Shown here piece after piece: positions 14,002-26,474 of a stretch of DNA of 64,000 bases. This DNA is from Bryum argenteum (taxonomy: Eukaryota > Streptophyta > Bryopsida > Bryales > Bryaceae): the NCBI GenBank assembly GCA_037043015.1, contig CM073323.1:23278758-23342757 (forward strand), given 5' to 3'. Under the pieces are notes generated by a model, which saw nothing but the letters and a program-made list of their open reading frames with translations, did no database searches and was not told where the DNA came from. A program made the position numbers and the translations under genes. The stretch's first letter is position 1. Each line of letters begins with the position of its first letter.

Positions 14002-15403
14002 ATGATGCTGTGCATGCCACCAATGTCAGACCTACCCTCGGAATTCATCAACACAGGGCCTGGTGGAGGCGGAAGTGCCGATCACTCACGCCGGCTTCTC
14101 CCGAATCCAGTTTCCGAAGTGTCAATGATCGTGCACGCACTAGCAGCAGCAGGGCAAACTCAGAGCGAGAGTAGTTACGCAACCATGGATAGAATGATGT
14201 CGAGCTCACAAGCTCCATACTCAGAGTACGTAGACATCAGCGTCGCGTCCGCCACGCCATGGCGCCCAATTCAAGGATGGAGTACCGAGGCCGCGCACAC
14301 CAGCAGCAGCCCAAGCTACTACGACAATCCACACTCCAACTCGCCCGATCATGCAGGTACCCCTCAACAAAGACTCTCCCGTCCTTCCCAGCTAGCTAGA
14401 CTTCGAGTGTCGCTCAAGCTACATGACTCATTACTTTATTGTTTTTGTTCTGTGGGACCCGGATTTGAAAAATCTTGCGTGTCGATTGTTTTTACTGTGA
14501 TTGAACGCAACACCCACCTATGAGAGGAAAGCGCACAAACTCCACTTTGTTCTTGTCTACGTGCTACTGTTGTGTGATCGATCGCATCGCTCTCGCAACT
14601 TTTGGTATTGAGAATTCCGGTTTGGTATTTTGATAGGGATGCAAAGGAGCGGGTATTACGAGCAGGTGGATGGGTTCGAGCAGGGGAATACTCATCAGAG
14701 CCATAGCCAGCAGGCAGAGCCAAGCTCCTCATCAGGTGGCAAGAAGCGGAAGTATCGCGGCGTGCGGCAGCGACCATGGGGGAAATGGGCAGCAGAGATT
14801 CGCGACCCGAAGAAGGCAGCGCGAGTGTGGCTAGGGACTTACGATACAGCGGAGGAAGCTGCGCAGGCTTACGACAACGCGGCGAAAGAGTTTCGTGGAT
14901 TGCGTGCGAAGCTGAATTTCCCGGACGGGATTCACCAGGGCGTAGGCACTTCGTCACGGTCACGCCCAGCAGCACGCAGCGCTCAACCACCAGCTCCATC
15001 GCTCCCACCCCCGCCACCACCGATCATTGAGTCTCGGCACCACCACCACCATTACCCGAATTCCCCGTCGCGCGCAAGCTCGAGCGCGGACTCGTACTCG
15101 GAATCCGCCGCGCCCGCGCAATACTCATCATACATGCAACCGGATCCTTACAACATATACAACCATCCATATCCGGAGTATTCCTTCAACACGGTTGATA
15201 CATTCTCGTCCTCGTATCGAACTTACGGCACTGAAGCTCCAACTAGTTTTGGATCCCATTACTCGAATTACACGGACTTGCAATCCACGAGCGCCCCGGA
15301 GCTTTCTTATGATCAAATCTTTGAGCAACAGACTCATGACGAATCATCCGCTCCCGGTAGCCTCTCGCCAGGTTATGATTTCCCATTCTATCGTCGACAT
15401 TAG
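14002..15403 (+). CDS. AP2/ERF-domain transcription factor (ERF subfamily)
   Basis: Two exons, 14002-14356 and 14637-15403, joined in phase 1, give 373 residues. The first ATG of the open frame (14002) was chosen; ATGs at 14005, 14014 and 14023 follow closely. One AP2 domain lies at about residues 157-214 ([20 protein letters not shown], then [20 protein letters not shown]). The Ala and Asp in AAEIRD are the residues that mark the ERF rather than DREB subfamily, which bind GCC-box DNA in the nucleus. The N-terminal segment [13 protein letters not shown] resembles the conserved N-terminal motif of the ABR1-like ERF group, and the intron upstream of the AP2 domain fits that group. The C-terminal half is low-complexity, rich in Pro, His, Ser and Tyr, as in activation regions. 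Target genes cannot be read from the sequence. Confidence 0.9.
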
Positions 15404-17386
15404 CTAGATTCTTAAACACACTTTCTTAAACCCCATTCATAGAACTTAGTTCATTCATGGTAGGTATCCAGGTACACACAAATCGATTCTTTTATCATGT
15501 AGGGTTTTTCTTCTGGTAATTGGGACCCAGGTAGACAGACAGACTAGTATCAATGTTACGAGCTCCAATTGCTCACTCACTTTGTAAATTAACATTTTTT
15601 CGACGGCATTATAGCAGCCGTTCGGCGTTTCTTCACTTGTGCTATTTGAGACACTATGGCTTTTAGCAAGCCAGAATGTTATGATCTTGACACGAAGAGG
15701 AATTCTGAGCTTGACTGGGTCGTTTGTGGATGGCCCCTTGAATATTGAGCACATGTGTTGTGCAACTGTTTTTTAACTGTCTTCAACTGTCTCCGCCAGC
15801 CACCGCGTGTGTGATCAATTCCTAAATTTCATGCTACTTGCCGCAGACATAAAAAGAAACAAATATAAACCATTGTTACAGTAAACTGACTTCGCCTCTT
15901 GAAGTCTCCGAAGCGCCTGCCTCTCCGAATTTCGGGAGCTACCAGTGTCTGCAACCTTCCAACGTTGGTTCTCGGAAGTCCCCTGATCGAAGACCCCCTA
16001 AAATCCGGACTTGAACATCAATGTTGCTACCAAACCGTCAAACCCTTCTTATTCAGAGATGAGTCATGATCGGGTGCTAAAGATCAATGTCCCAATTTCA
16101 GGTTGAATTCAAAACCGGTATCACCGGATTCCTGTAGTTTTGGATATGAAGTTCGTTAGGATATAGCTCTCGCAACAGTTGCACACAATCTTCACTATTT
16201 TTGGATCAGGACTCCACTCCTGATTTTTTGTAATTCAACGGGAAAATGAAAAATCTTCAAATCCCAATCATCATTTTCACAGACGTCGACATTTCTAGGC
16301 AACTCCCACTCATGATGAGGTGTACACAAAATTCTTCTAGGTATTGACTTTCGCTGTTCTGTTTGGTACATTCAAAAGGTTCTGAGTACAATCAGAGGAC
16401 TTTGAGGTCCGCGCTCTGGCAAACAAGCATATGGAGTTCTGTGTCAATCAAATTTGCGGCTGCTCGTCAGAGCATTACCTACACCGGCAGCCGTAAAGTC
16501 CGGAGCATTCACATGAGACCACCGACTCGATCGATTCCGATCAATTCAAAGTCAAGGGACAGCCCTGTCATGGACTGGCTACACCTTGTTCAAATTTATT
16601 GAATGCGAGCCCACTTGCTTGAGTCAACATGCATGGTGGCCGGTAACATGCGCCGTAACATAAAATCCATGGTTGTACAGAACCTCGCTACTTGCAGCTC
16701 CAAGGAATCATCCAGAAGGTGCGCCTCCCAGTTGCCCATCCTCTCAAGCCATGGTGACGTCGTGCTTGCCGCACAGTCTTGAATCCCAAGCAAATTTTTA
16801 CCATAAGATAATCTGAGTAAGGTAAACTGTGCCCTAAAAGTCACAATGTTGGCTTTTCTAAAAGGCTCATTCCTTGCTCAAAAGAGACCCCTAGATCGAG
16901 GGAAAAGTAGCCTTGCCACTTTCCATTATTCCATAACTTTTCATATCTGAAACCCAAACTTCGTGGCCATGCACTGATCCATGACCTAAAACCGTTGTTT
17001 TTCTGGAGTAAAAGTTGTTTCCGGGTGATTTTTAGTGATCCTTTTTGGGGTGCAATGAAGTTGGTGCTTAGCTTCAAATTCGGTGGTGGTCTAATAATAG
17101 TTAACTTGGGGTGAAGAGGTGCGGGATTGGGAAGGGGCAGAAAGTGGCGAGGACGGACACATGGAAGGGACGGGTAGGTTGGGGGCGGTCAAAGAGTGTT
17201 GATGTGTTTGCCATGCTCATGTTTAGCTTGCACCAGCAATACAGTTTACTTGCCGTGGCGTGCCTGCAAGCATTGTTTTCTGTTTTTTTCTCCCCCCCTG
17301 CCCTTGCTTTGATATACTACCGACCACTGTTCCTTGTGATTATCATGGATCCTTTTACAAATTACCCTCGCTTTGTAACGTGCTTA
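15404..17386. other. ERF 3' UTR and intergenic DNA
   Basis: The first 300-400 bases likely belong to the ERF 3' UTR. Two adjoining open frames on the minus strand (17077-16841 and 16844-16596) have no recognisable domain and no neighbouring exons. They could be a decayed fragment, but nothing supports a gene. Confidence 0.45.
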
Positions 17387-17764
17387 GAGCAAGGCCAATG
17401 GCCACTGTTAAAGGTCCCTGCAACGGTAGTTAGCGGTCCCGCAGTTCATGGCGCGCCCCAACAGTAAGCTTATCTCTCACTCCATCCTTCCGGGTCACGT
17501 CAACTACCTCCCGCTCTCTCCAAATTTTCTCTCTTTGCAGGGATATCAATACCTCACTGTACACCTACTTTATCTCCACGATGGCAGGAGTTGAGGCCGG
17601 GAAAGGAAAGAAAGTGTCAAGCAGTGACTGCCATGCAAGCAGCTTTGGAGGATAACGGGCACCACTGTTGGGGCAATTACACGGTAACTGGGCCCTTGAC
17701 CCATGCGGGACCCTGCATAGGTTCAGTGCCGGGGGTTGATACAGGCAAGCCACTGGCCTTGCTC
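17387..17764. mobile_element. Tourist-like (PIF/Harbinger-type) MITE
   Basis: A 378-bp element has inverted ends GAGCAAGGCCAATGGC on the left and the complement of GAGCAAGGCCAGTGGC on the right. It is flanked on both sides by TTA (17384-17386 and 17765-17767). A 3-bp TTA duplication with ends starting GAGC is the hallmark of PIF/Harbinger MITEs in plants. There is no coding capacity. Confidence 0.8.
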
Positions 17765-17790
17765 TTAGAGTTTGTTCCCACTTGGTCCTA

Positions 17791-17855
17791 GAAGGTGGTC
17801 TTAGAAGGTGGTCTTAGAAGGTGGTCTTAGAAGGTGGTCTTAGAAGGTGGTCTTA
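17791..17855 (+). repeat. 13-bp tandem repeat, five perfect units
   Basis: The unit GAAGGTGGTCTTA is repeated five times without change, 26 bp after the Tourist-like MITE. Perfect identity implies recent slippage. Confidence 0.95.
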
Positions 17856-18544
17856 GAGCATGCTGAGCCCTTCTCCAAGGCCGTAGGTTGGAGTCGCTTT
17901 TGCTGTAGGGAGAACCCTAGCCCACGTAACAAACCTGTAACCCGGCCAAGAAGGTCGACGTTCCTTGTATTATAGCTCATTATAATCCCAAATTTTATAA
18001 TCACTTCTCTCACATCTGACGTTTCGATTAACCAATACAAGAGTGTCTCGTGGGGGCCCGTAGCTCGCGGCGACCCTTTGAAGGCTTTAGCGGCCCTGCT
18101 CGTCGGTCCCTAGCTGGCTAGGTTGGCTTGCTCGCCAAGCCCCATAGTCCCCTTCAGCATCCCATACATGCTTTCTTGAGCCGGGCCTAGCGAGTCGAGC
18201 TCGACATGGTCTTATCTCTTTAAAAGAGTGTGTGTCCCCACCTATATTCTTTGGTATATTTTACCAATCCTATAACGATATCGACATGGAAATCTTCAAA
18301 GAATGGAGGACAAAAAAGATTAGCTAATATTGGGAACACACAAAATAATTAAGCACAAGTAGGCAGTTGTTAAGAAAGCACCATAATAAGAAAGTTTATC
18401 TAGTCTTGAACACTTATTAGTTAGTGAGGCCTTTGAGGAGCCATTATGTATTTGAGACTACTATTCATGCCACATTTCTAAGCCACGCTTATGACACCTT
18501 TCCTAAAAAGAAGGGATTTTCCCCATTTTGTGAACGTGTGTTAA

Positions 18545-19516
18545 CCCCTAAACGCCCAAGCATATTTTTAGCAAAAAAGCACATTTCCATGGAAATTGTC
18601 ATAATTGAAAATCAAGAGAAGCTATTAAGATCTCAACCGTACAAACTTGTAATAGACTTATCGAAGATCATGTGGACCAAAATTTGAGTCATGAGGCCTT
18701 ATAGATCGGGAGATCATAACATATTAATATCAAAAACAAACTGCAAAATTTCATCATTTTCACTTTGAGGTGGAAATGCTACCAATATACCTATTGCAAT
18801 GAAAAAATCACCAACTAGAAAGATGTTCACCTTCATCCTAATAAGTCCTTTACCCAACAAAAATTCATCAAAAAAATTTCTTGGCTCAAATAAAAGTCAT
18901 GCAATGGTAAAAACAACTGAACATTTTACAAAGGAAAAATAGTCCAAAATTAGACCCTTTGCATGCAATTTCATGCCTTATCTTCAAAACATCTTCGATC
19001 TTGTTAAGGTTTCTACCACTTAGAATAGACTCTAATTGGAGGCCATCCCAGAAAATTAAGTTGAAATCCAATGGTGGATGAGGGAGATATAGCTCCTCAA
19101 ATATCATCCATTTTCTCACTTTTTCAGTTGACAAAACATCATTGCAAATCCAATAGCAAAATCATTTGGATCAAAAAACTTCTCACTACAAAGTTGTTAA
19201 GAATCACCTTAAGATCATGATCATGAAAAAAAAATCATGAAAAACTATTTTTAATTTCACATAATTGGCTTGCAATGGTAATACATGCCCCATGCTTGGA
19301 AACCGAAAAACAAGAGTTGTCTTCACTAAAGAGCATTCCATTAATTCATACTTTATTGTATGGGCTTGAAAATTTTACAACACAAACTAGACTTGATTTG
19401 GAACCTAATCCAAGTGATTTCATCCAAAACGGACCTCGGATGAAGAAGATATGGCTCTTCAAAGTTTCTGATGTACATCCAAAATGTCGTTTTTCGACAT
19501 CGTGGGCGTTTAAGGG
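18545..19516. mobile_element. TTAA-flanked non-autonomous DNA transposon (piggyBac- or Sola3-like)
   Basis: A 972-bp element is bounded by TTAA at 18541-18544 and 19517-19520. The left end is CCCCTAAACGCCCA; the right end, complemented, is CCCTTAAACGCCCA. The same end sequence and TTAA target occur at 53034-53956 and 63894, so this is a family. No transposase frame is visible. TTAA duplications are known for piggyBac and for Sola3 transposons; the ends alone do not decide between them. Confidence 0.75.
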
Positions 19517-20412
19517 TTAAGGAGAGGGTTGGTCAGAATCTCATAAGGATCTCCCTAATTTTGTGGACGTTTCAACAAAGGCAAGGTGAGAAGGGGCCTT
19601 CAACTTGATTTTGAGAATCTTCTTCTACTTTCAAATTCTCACTTACTGTATGCTTCATATTACAGTAGAGTGGTCTACAACAGAGCGGGTCCAATCCTGG
19701 AGCTCTAGTAATAGGAGGTACATAACAGCTTCCCCATGTAATATTACCATGTACTCATTGCGATCATTTTAGGGTGTCACGTACAAAAATTGCTTGTACT
19801 TGTCTCATCCTAGTAGATTACCCCCACTCAAAATTGAACACCAACACTTGAAAGTTGTTTTTTGTACTTACAATCACCCCCACAAAAATAAAATATTTCT
19901 AAAACCTCAAAAGTACATTCAAAGAATAACATCTAGTGGATTCTTGAAACAAATTTAGAAAATTCCTTGTTCTTTGGCAAAGTACCATGCTTTCTAAAGT
20001 GATAAGCTTCTTCTTCACTACATGCTATAATAATATGATGATATGTATGTTATTTTTGACTCTTGTGCAGTATTGAATACGGTTTTTCTTTATGAGATTC
20101 TAGTTGGATAAGTTTGTTGCATGCATGATCTAGATGGTTGCTCTTGTGGCAAGGCATTATACGTGGTTCTGAAAAGCAACCGAATGTAATCCCAAAGTAA
20201 CTTTACTGTTGTAGAGGTGCCATGTCATTCAAGTTGAGCCTTTTATGTCTGTGTCTGCTTACTTGCAATTTCCACGAAGGAACTGTAATTCGTAGAAAAA
20301 TCAGGTTCCGGTGATGCGTGAGATCATTTTAGAGCGTCGGCAACGTGCCTCCGGATCAAAGTAAAGAAATAGTGTAGAACGAATTTGTTATGATATACTG
20401 TATAAAAGAGTT

Positions 20413-20523
20413 AATTCCTATTCATTCGTCAGACACAATTTAGATGATATGTACATCTGAGACGTCATCAATGTATCAAATGGACATCTCATCTAAATTG
20501 TATCTGACAAGTAAATAGGAATT
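20413..20523. repeat. Foldback with 44-bp arms
   Basis: Left arm 20413-20456 and right arm 20480-20523 are inverted copies that agree at 38 of 44 positions, with a 23-bp loop. A TATAAAAG word sits at 20401-20408, just before the left arm. It could be a small foldback MITE or the stem of a transcribed hairpin; several mismatches would be G:U pairs in RNA. Confidence 0.75.
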
Positions 20524-20539
20524 TTGTCTTATAAGACAA
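20524..20539. repeat. Perfect 16-bp palindrome
   Basis: TTGTCTTATAAGACAA reads the same on both strands and abuts the end of the 44-bp foldback. Confidence 0.85.
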
Positions 20540-21741
20540 CATTGAGTATAAGTGGAGGCACACTAGAATTGTTTACAATGTTGGCTATGATTACATGAAG
20601 GTCATCCAACGAATATACACACTAGATCTTGAAACATACATACAGAAGGTGCTCAATTTTCAGCAAAGATGAACCTATTTGGATGTATTCAATGGAAGGA
20701 GTATTTGCGCATGGGAGAAAGTAGTAGTGAGATAGAGCAAATGGAATCATCATTTTTGAACTATTATACGATGAGTTATGACTTTTTGAAATTGAAGATA
20801 TAGGTGTTTGATTCTTAATTGGTGCTCTAAAGTGCCACCCTATAATGTCAGCATTGAGTACATCCTACTGCTGTATGGCAAAGCTATTATGATTATTATA
20901 ATCATAATGAAGATTATTACAGCCACCATTTTAGACCACTCTACTTTGCTATGGTTACATGAAAATCTCAAGGTCACCCAAAGAATATACACAGTAGATC
21001 TGAAAACATAGGGCACAGTAAGTGGAGTAGGACTCACCACTGTATCAAACGAGGGGATAGGAATCATCACTGTAACAAGTCATGGACATGTACGTACTTC
21101 AGTAAGGCATTCGAGTTTATCTAGAGTTTTAGATTCAGATTTTCTTGCTGAATAGGATGTTCAATTAAAGACTCCACAGCGTCCATGAAAGACTTGGTTG
21201 TATTTGACGACTATTCATACTCAAGTAGGGAAAAATATTTGATGACTTGGAATATTTCGTAGAGGAACAATGCTGAAAATTGGAGTAAAGGGAGTGTTCT
21301 CAACGTACGAATTTGCATTCAATATAACAACCATTGCCAGGATCTTCGATGAGGATAATTTGATAGACGTCCTACCAGCTCATTGAAGGTTAGACAACAA
21401 TTAAAGTAACATTCTAAATTTTAGAAAAGCCAATAGAACAACATGCAATAACTATGATCAGAACATACACTGTTCTAACTTCGGTAGCATGTCACCTCAC
21501 TGAACACAGTCATAATAAGAGAAATGCTAACAAGTGCAGGATCTCAACGCTTTAGCATGTGCAAAAACTCATATAATGAAGTTGGTCCAACCGAGGAGTT
21601 GTCATACGAGAATACACTGAATTTTTACATGCTCCTTGAAGGAAGCTCTACAACAGAGATTTGGATCCGCTAAGTAACAGTCAAGTGCAAAAATACAATC
21701 TAAAGAAGAGGATTATTTACATATGCAAAAGGGTGGTGGGG

Positions 21742-23136
21742 TTAAGCAGCATCGACGACCAGCCTTTTCTTGGGAGGATCAGGCGTTGACAGAGGCATTA
21801 GGAATCTGCACATCCTCAAAAGAGGATTCCACGAGGGAGCACCGAAAGACGATGACTGCACTGGTTTGTGCAATCTTCGAGCTCGAGCTTCAGCTTCCCT
21901 CTCTGCCTTCTCTCGAATCCGATTACGAGGCCGTCTGGAAGATCTAGGCCCTCTCGAACTCAATCTAACATGCTTGCTCGGACCCTTACTCGAATCTGCA
22001 TCGTTGGAGCCTCTCAGATCAACACTAGAATCTGCATCTTTCGGTGTATTAAATGCTGCTGGGATGCTGCTGAAAGAATCGCTTGTTCTGGCGTAAAATT
22101 TGTGTCTGTATCTCCATCCTGCTTGGTCTAGACCAACTAAACCCAGTGGCGAGATCTCATCTATGGATTCTCTGAGCTCCGTTGAGTGATCCACGGCCTC
22201 CTCGATGAGTGATGCTTCCCTCCGAGCCTCTTGCAGCCAGATGGGGTTTGATACAGAGCCTGGTGGAACGTTAAAGTGTCGACGAGTAGAAAGTTTGCAT
22301 GAGCTGTGAACTTGTTGTGTGTTCTCTGGTACTGTTGGACGGTTTTTGATCGCCTCCTTCGTGTTTAGCATGGCATCTGTTCGTCCGATCACGTATCCTC
22401 TCAGCCCTATAGTTGACATCACTCCCAATCTGCCACACGAAAAGCCTCAAAAGTCAGCAACAACATCTCGCACCTCATAGACCAGGTCCAAACTCTAAAC
22501 CCTAATCGTACCACAAATGCAAGAGACTTTTTCCTTTCGTTTAACTGAACAGTTGCATATTTTTCTTGTTGATTGCAAGGTTTTAGTCGCATAATCTAGT
22601 TTCAATGTTCTCTAATGTACCTAGTTTACTTTCACATTAATCGGGTGTAGTCTTACAAGCAACAGTGTTGATCCTCGAAGAAGAAAACTGAGTGAAGAGC
22701 TCACAAGTGAAAACCCTCAAAATTGACTGGATTAGGGTTTTGCGAAACAGTCGGTAGTAGGGTGTATATTCTTCCTTGGAGGAAACGAATGAGCAATTAG
22801 AGAGAGGTTTATTGCTTGGAGGAGGATTACGGGACTTACCCTTCACAGAACAAGCAGGGCGCATTGGAAGGAGGAGAAGAACGCGGCCAAGGTGACTGGA
22901 GATAGAGAAGGCCAGATCCGCGACATTGAGGACACTTGGCTCGCTCGTCGTTTTTCTTTCGAAGGATTTCTCTCACATCTTGTAGAAACGCACCAGTTTT
23001 TCTAACCTGCAAACAGGTCATAAACTAATCCTCAAAAACGAACAAAAATTGGAATGCACACACGATTCTTGAGAAGGGCAAGAACACACGAGAGCGCCCA
23101 AAATAGAAAATCAGGAAGGCTCACCACATCTGCCAT
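21742..23136 (-). CDS. DnaJ-type zinc-finger-like protein (half finger), function unknown
   Basis: Three exons on the minus strand, 23136-23125, 23006-22840 and 22429-21742, join in frame to 288 residues. The first exon is only four codons (MADV). Near residues 34-65 two Cys pairs occur as CPQCRGSG and CLFCEG, followed by LG after splicing. This is the CxxCxGxG pattern of DnaJ cysteine-rich domains, but with two motifs instead of four, as in several small plant chaperone-like or plastid proteins. The middle has an Asp/Ser-rich stretch, and a basic segment (RPRNRIREKAEREAEARARR) precedes the C-terminus. I do not recognise a specific orthologue. The gene is head-to-head with the macro-domain gene across 633 bp. 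A nuclear or plastid location cannot be decided. Confidence 0.75.
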
Positions 23137-23769
23137 AGTAGTACAGTACCGCCAGATCTGACATAAGCTAGTGGGGCACAAGCTCCAATAGATCAAATAC
23201 TAATTCCCGTCGCCTCATGGCCGCGCTTCCAAATCCGCACCCTCAAAACAAATGGCTCGTGCAAGAATGCTACAATACTAAAATGCTCGTGACCTAAAGA
23301 AGTGACATGTGGATGCCACGTTGAACGATTCTCGACACGCGATGCTTTAATGCTCATTCTCTGGGAAATGATTGATTGCCCGAACTCCCAAAGCTGCAGT
23401 TCCCGAGACTACAGTGTTATTGAGGCTATGGTGGACCTGTACATGAGCAAGTACGGCCACGGCCATGGCCTTCATTCATCCGCTTGCTTATTATCATCCC
23501 TCCTTTCACCATCAGTCTCGCTCTCATGCTGTCTGCCTCCGGCTATGGTGGCCTCCGTCGTGGGGGTGGGCACCATCTTTCGCCCTCCTGCAAGCTTTGG
23601 CTCACCTTCCCTGATTGATGGATTATTTTCCCCCAGCAGCGCAATCGCAGGCGGAGGTTCCAATATAAGGTAGCATCGGAATTGTCTTTCTTCATTGTGA
23701 GGAGCAGCACGATTCTGCGAACGACCCGATCGAGCTCTTTGGAATTTGGTGTTCCCTACGTTGCCGGCC
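23137..23769. promoter_or_regulatory. Shared region between divergent genes
   Basis: This interval separates the start codons of the minus-strand zinc-finger gene (23136) and the plus-strand macro-domain gene (23770). Both 5' UTRs and both promoters must lie here or overlap. The part from 23460 to 23700 is pyrimidine-rich and GC-richer on the plus strand, as in a plant 5' leader. Confidence 0.55.
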
Positions 23770-25150
23770 ATGGCACATCCTGTGGAGGTTGGAAATGGGA
23801 GTGCAGCTCGAGACGAAGGTTTCAAGCTCATTCTTGTGGATCTTCAACAGGTATCATCGCGATCACTGCTTTCCTGCTCGGAGTCATAGAACTGAGCTCT
23901 ACTTACTGGGTTTGAGATGTATGCAAGCTAGAATGGCCATGATGATGAATCCTGTTTTTGCACTAAATTGAGCATTTCGTGCTCATTACATAGCCAAAAA
24001 TGATGAGTGATGTCTTGTTGGAAAGTTACACGCTCCTGTTGCATAGTCTAGAGTTCATAATTAGCAATTGGAAGCGAGCATTCTGTTCATGTGCTTTTCG
24101 CAATAGTTAAGGGTTTCAAGTGGTTCTTATGCTCGGCGTGGGTTATGCAGAAATTGGTGTCAGCATGGCAAGAGGAGATGGCGAAAGAGCTGCAATCGAG
24201 TGGAACGATCTCAGTGACGACATATCAGGGTTACTTCCAAAATTACCTGCAAGCCAACGATGTCGACTGCATGGTGTCGCCCGCCAACAGCTTCGGGTTG
24301 ATGGATGGGGGTCTTGATCTGGCGATTTCCAACTTTTATGGGGGTGTTGCGAAGCTGGTTCCTGTTGTGAGGAATGCTTTGATCGATGAGTGTTGCGGGC
24401 AGCAGAATGTTGGTACTTGTTTGCTTGTGGATGTGAAAGAACTCGCTCAATCGGCTCAACAGGCGAGGAAAGTGCCCAGGTATGGTCTATAGCTCTCATA
24501 TTAAACTAGAAACCATCTCGTGCTCATAACTCAATCAAGCGTTATGTCCTTCTGTGTGCTAAATCAATATAGATTTTTTCTTTGAAGCACGAGGGTTTCA
24601 TACCCAGATTTTTGGATGCCCACAAACGATCAGGCAGAATGATTGCTGGTTGAATGTTCCGCTTCTAACAATAGAACCACCTTAGACCTCATTCTCAATT
24701 GTGACGTAGTGTAAGTGCTCTAATCAGTACATGAATCATATCGGGGTGTTTGGCAGGTACATTGCACATGTGCCAACAATGCGAGTTCCAAAGCTGCTAA
24801 ACCCAGAGGACGACATAGTGTACCGGTGCACATGGGCATTGCTAACAACAGTGCGGAAGCACAACATGCAAGTAGCTCGGAACGGTCACCGAGGCGGCCA
24901 CGAGAGGATCAACTCCGTGCTGTGCTCCGGATTCGGGACTGGGGCAGGCCATTTCCCGGCGCAGGAGTGTGCTCGACAGATGGTGTTGGCCGTCAAGCAC
25001 TTCGCCGAGAGGTCGTGGGAACAGGACGATCTGCAGCGAAGCTCCAACTCCGGGTTGCTTACTTTGTGGGAGAAGGCCGAGAAGATCGAAGATGCTGTCT
25101 GTAGTTTTGTCAAAGCTGCGGACACTCCCTTATCTCCGAACATGATATAG
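23770..25150 (+). CDS. Macro-domain (ADP-ribose-binding) protein
   Basis: Exons 23770-23850, 24151-24479 and 24757-25150 join in frame to 267 residues. Macro-domain hallmarks include VDCMVSPANSFGLMDGGLDL (about residues 62-81), where the Asn and the GG after Asp line the ADP-ribose pocket, and a C-terminal CSGFGTGAGHFPAQECARQM, which matches the glycine-rich phosphate loop. The YRCTWALLTTVRKHN segment between them fits the usual beta-alpha core. Macro domains bind ADP-ribose or its derivatives, and some remove ADP-ribose or process Appr-1''-P; the activity here is inferred. No signal or transit peptide is evident. The first exon encodes a short extension ending LILVDLQQ. The gene shares its promoter region with the zinc-finger gene on the other strand. 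Confidence 0.88.
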
Positions 25151-26474
25151 ATAGCATCATCTTGAAGTGCACTTCGAGCCAAACGATCGGGCCAGACCCT
25201 TTCATTGTGAGCATCGTAATCTTCTTATTTATTGATGGAGATTCATTACACACCCCTCTTTGTTTGATCAGTTCCGCATCCAAAGTACACTTATGAGCCT
25301 TAAACCCTAAACAGCTCTTTGTTATGTGTGCCAGTCACTTGCAGGCTCTAAGGTTTCATGATACCAATGCTGATTCTGACAATCTTCGAGTTTACGAACC
25401 AACTCAAATCGAATGTGTCGTTTGCGACCAGAATCCTTGTGCACTGGTTGTTATGTCCCCATCTTTCACAAGTATTTGAGTCGATTCGGAAGTGATTCTT
25501 TTTCAAAATAATTTTGTCTTTCAACTTCTTTAATGTTTGTCTTGATGGATTCAGTTGAGATTGATGGTTGAATTAGACCATTTCTTTCTGCTTTGAGCAA
25601 CTAAGAACCTTCATTGCTAAAGAACGAGAAGACGAAAATGCAAGACAGTGGATGCAAGTGACTCTGGACAAAAACTATGGCCACTCAGAAAGGACACTTG
25701 CATCAGTTGCTAATTTGAGTTGCCATTAAATCATGTTACTACTTTCGATCTGCATAAACTCACACCTCCATAATTTTTCAATTCCAGGTGATGTAAAGAC
25801 TCACAAGACCTGCAACCACAAAATACCAGCATCGTATGAACCCGTGCAAGTAATGTGTCATCGTTCCTCCTGCACAGGTGGTGGGAGGTTCATGACCCTC
25901 AATTTCCTATTCGAATGAAATCTTACCTTTTGAAGTTTTATTCGATTGAGGTCTTACCGTTTTGAGATTTTATAGAAATTAGAATTCAAATCATTGTGAA
26001 TTTTCTCCGTCATATGAGAAGAGACTCGTCCTTGCATCTATCGTAGGGATTTTTAATTTGAAGATGGTAACAACTGCTTTTCTTGAGGAGAAACTAATGT
26101 ATTGTCAATAGTCCGTACTTTCTTATATTACAGGGGTGTTTGTCTACAATCATGTCACATGCCTAGCGAGATGTTCAATCTGAAAATAAAAACAAATGAC
26201 TTGATTCTTATTGCCTCTAAATTTGATTTAGAGTCTCAAGGCCTTAAAGTGAATGAAATAGTTAAGGAAAGTAAACCCTTCATCAATTCACAAGTTTGAG
26301 GCTGAACATTTATAGATATCACATTTAAAAGAAGCAAGGCGATGGAAAGAGCCCTTACCCACAAGCTTGAGGATAAATATGTTGCAAGGCTCCAGCTCCA
26401 AGAATTTAAAAACAAACAACAATGCATTGGGAGGTAAAATCATTATATACGAGAAGACAAAGTATTATAATATT
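25151..26474. other. Macro-gene 3' UTR and intergenic DNA
   Basis: The first bases after the stop are likely 3' UTR. The rest is AT-rich with no recognisable gene or element ends. Confidence 0.45.

Larger units (their letters stand above)
19517..21741. other. Intergenic DNA with diffuse direct repeats
   Basis: No gene is recognised. About 100 bp at 20545-20647 recurs in diverged form at 20938-21035 (shared GGTTACATGAA-, GAATATACACA- and AGATCTGAAACAT-like blocks), suggesting two copies of an old repeat. A foldback and a palindrome are listed separately. Confidence 0.5.

Noticed and set aside
16596-17077. Two adjoining minus-strand frames as a possible gene
   Set aside because: No domain, no supported splice join, and no conservation that can be judged from the sequence.
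23472-23831. 119-codon minus-strand frame in the divergent promoter
   Set aside because: It overlaps the first exon of the macro-domain gene on the other strand and shows no domain.
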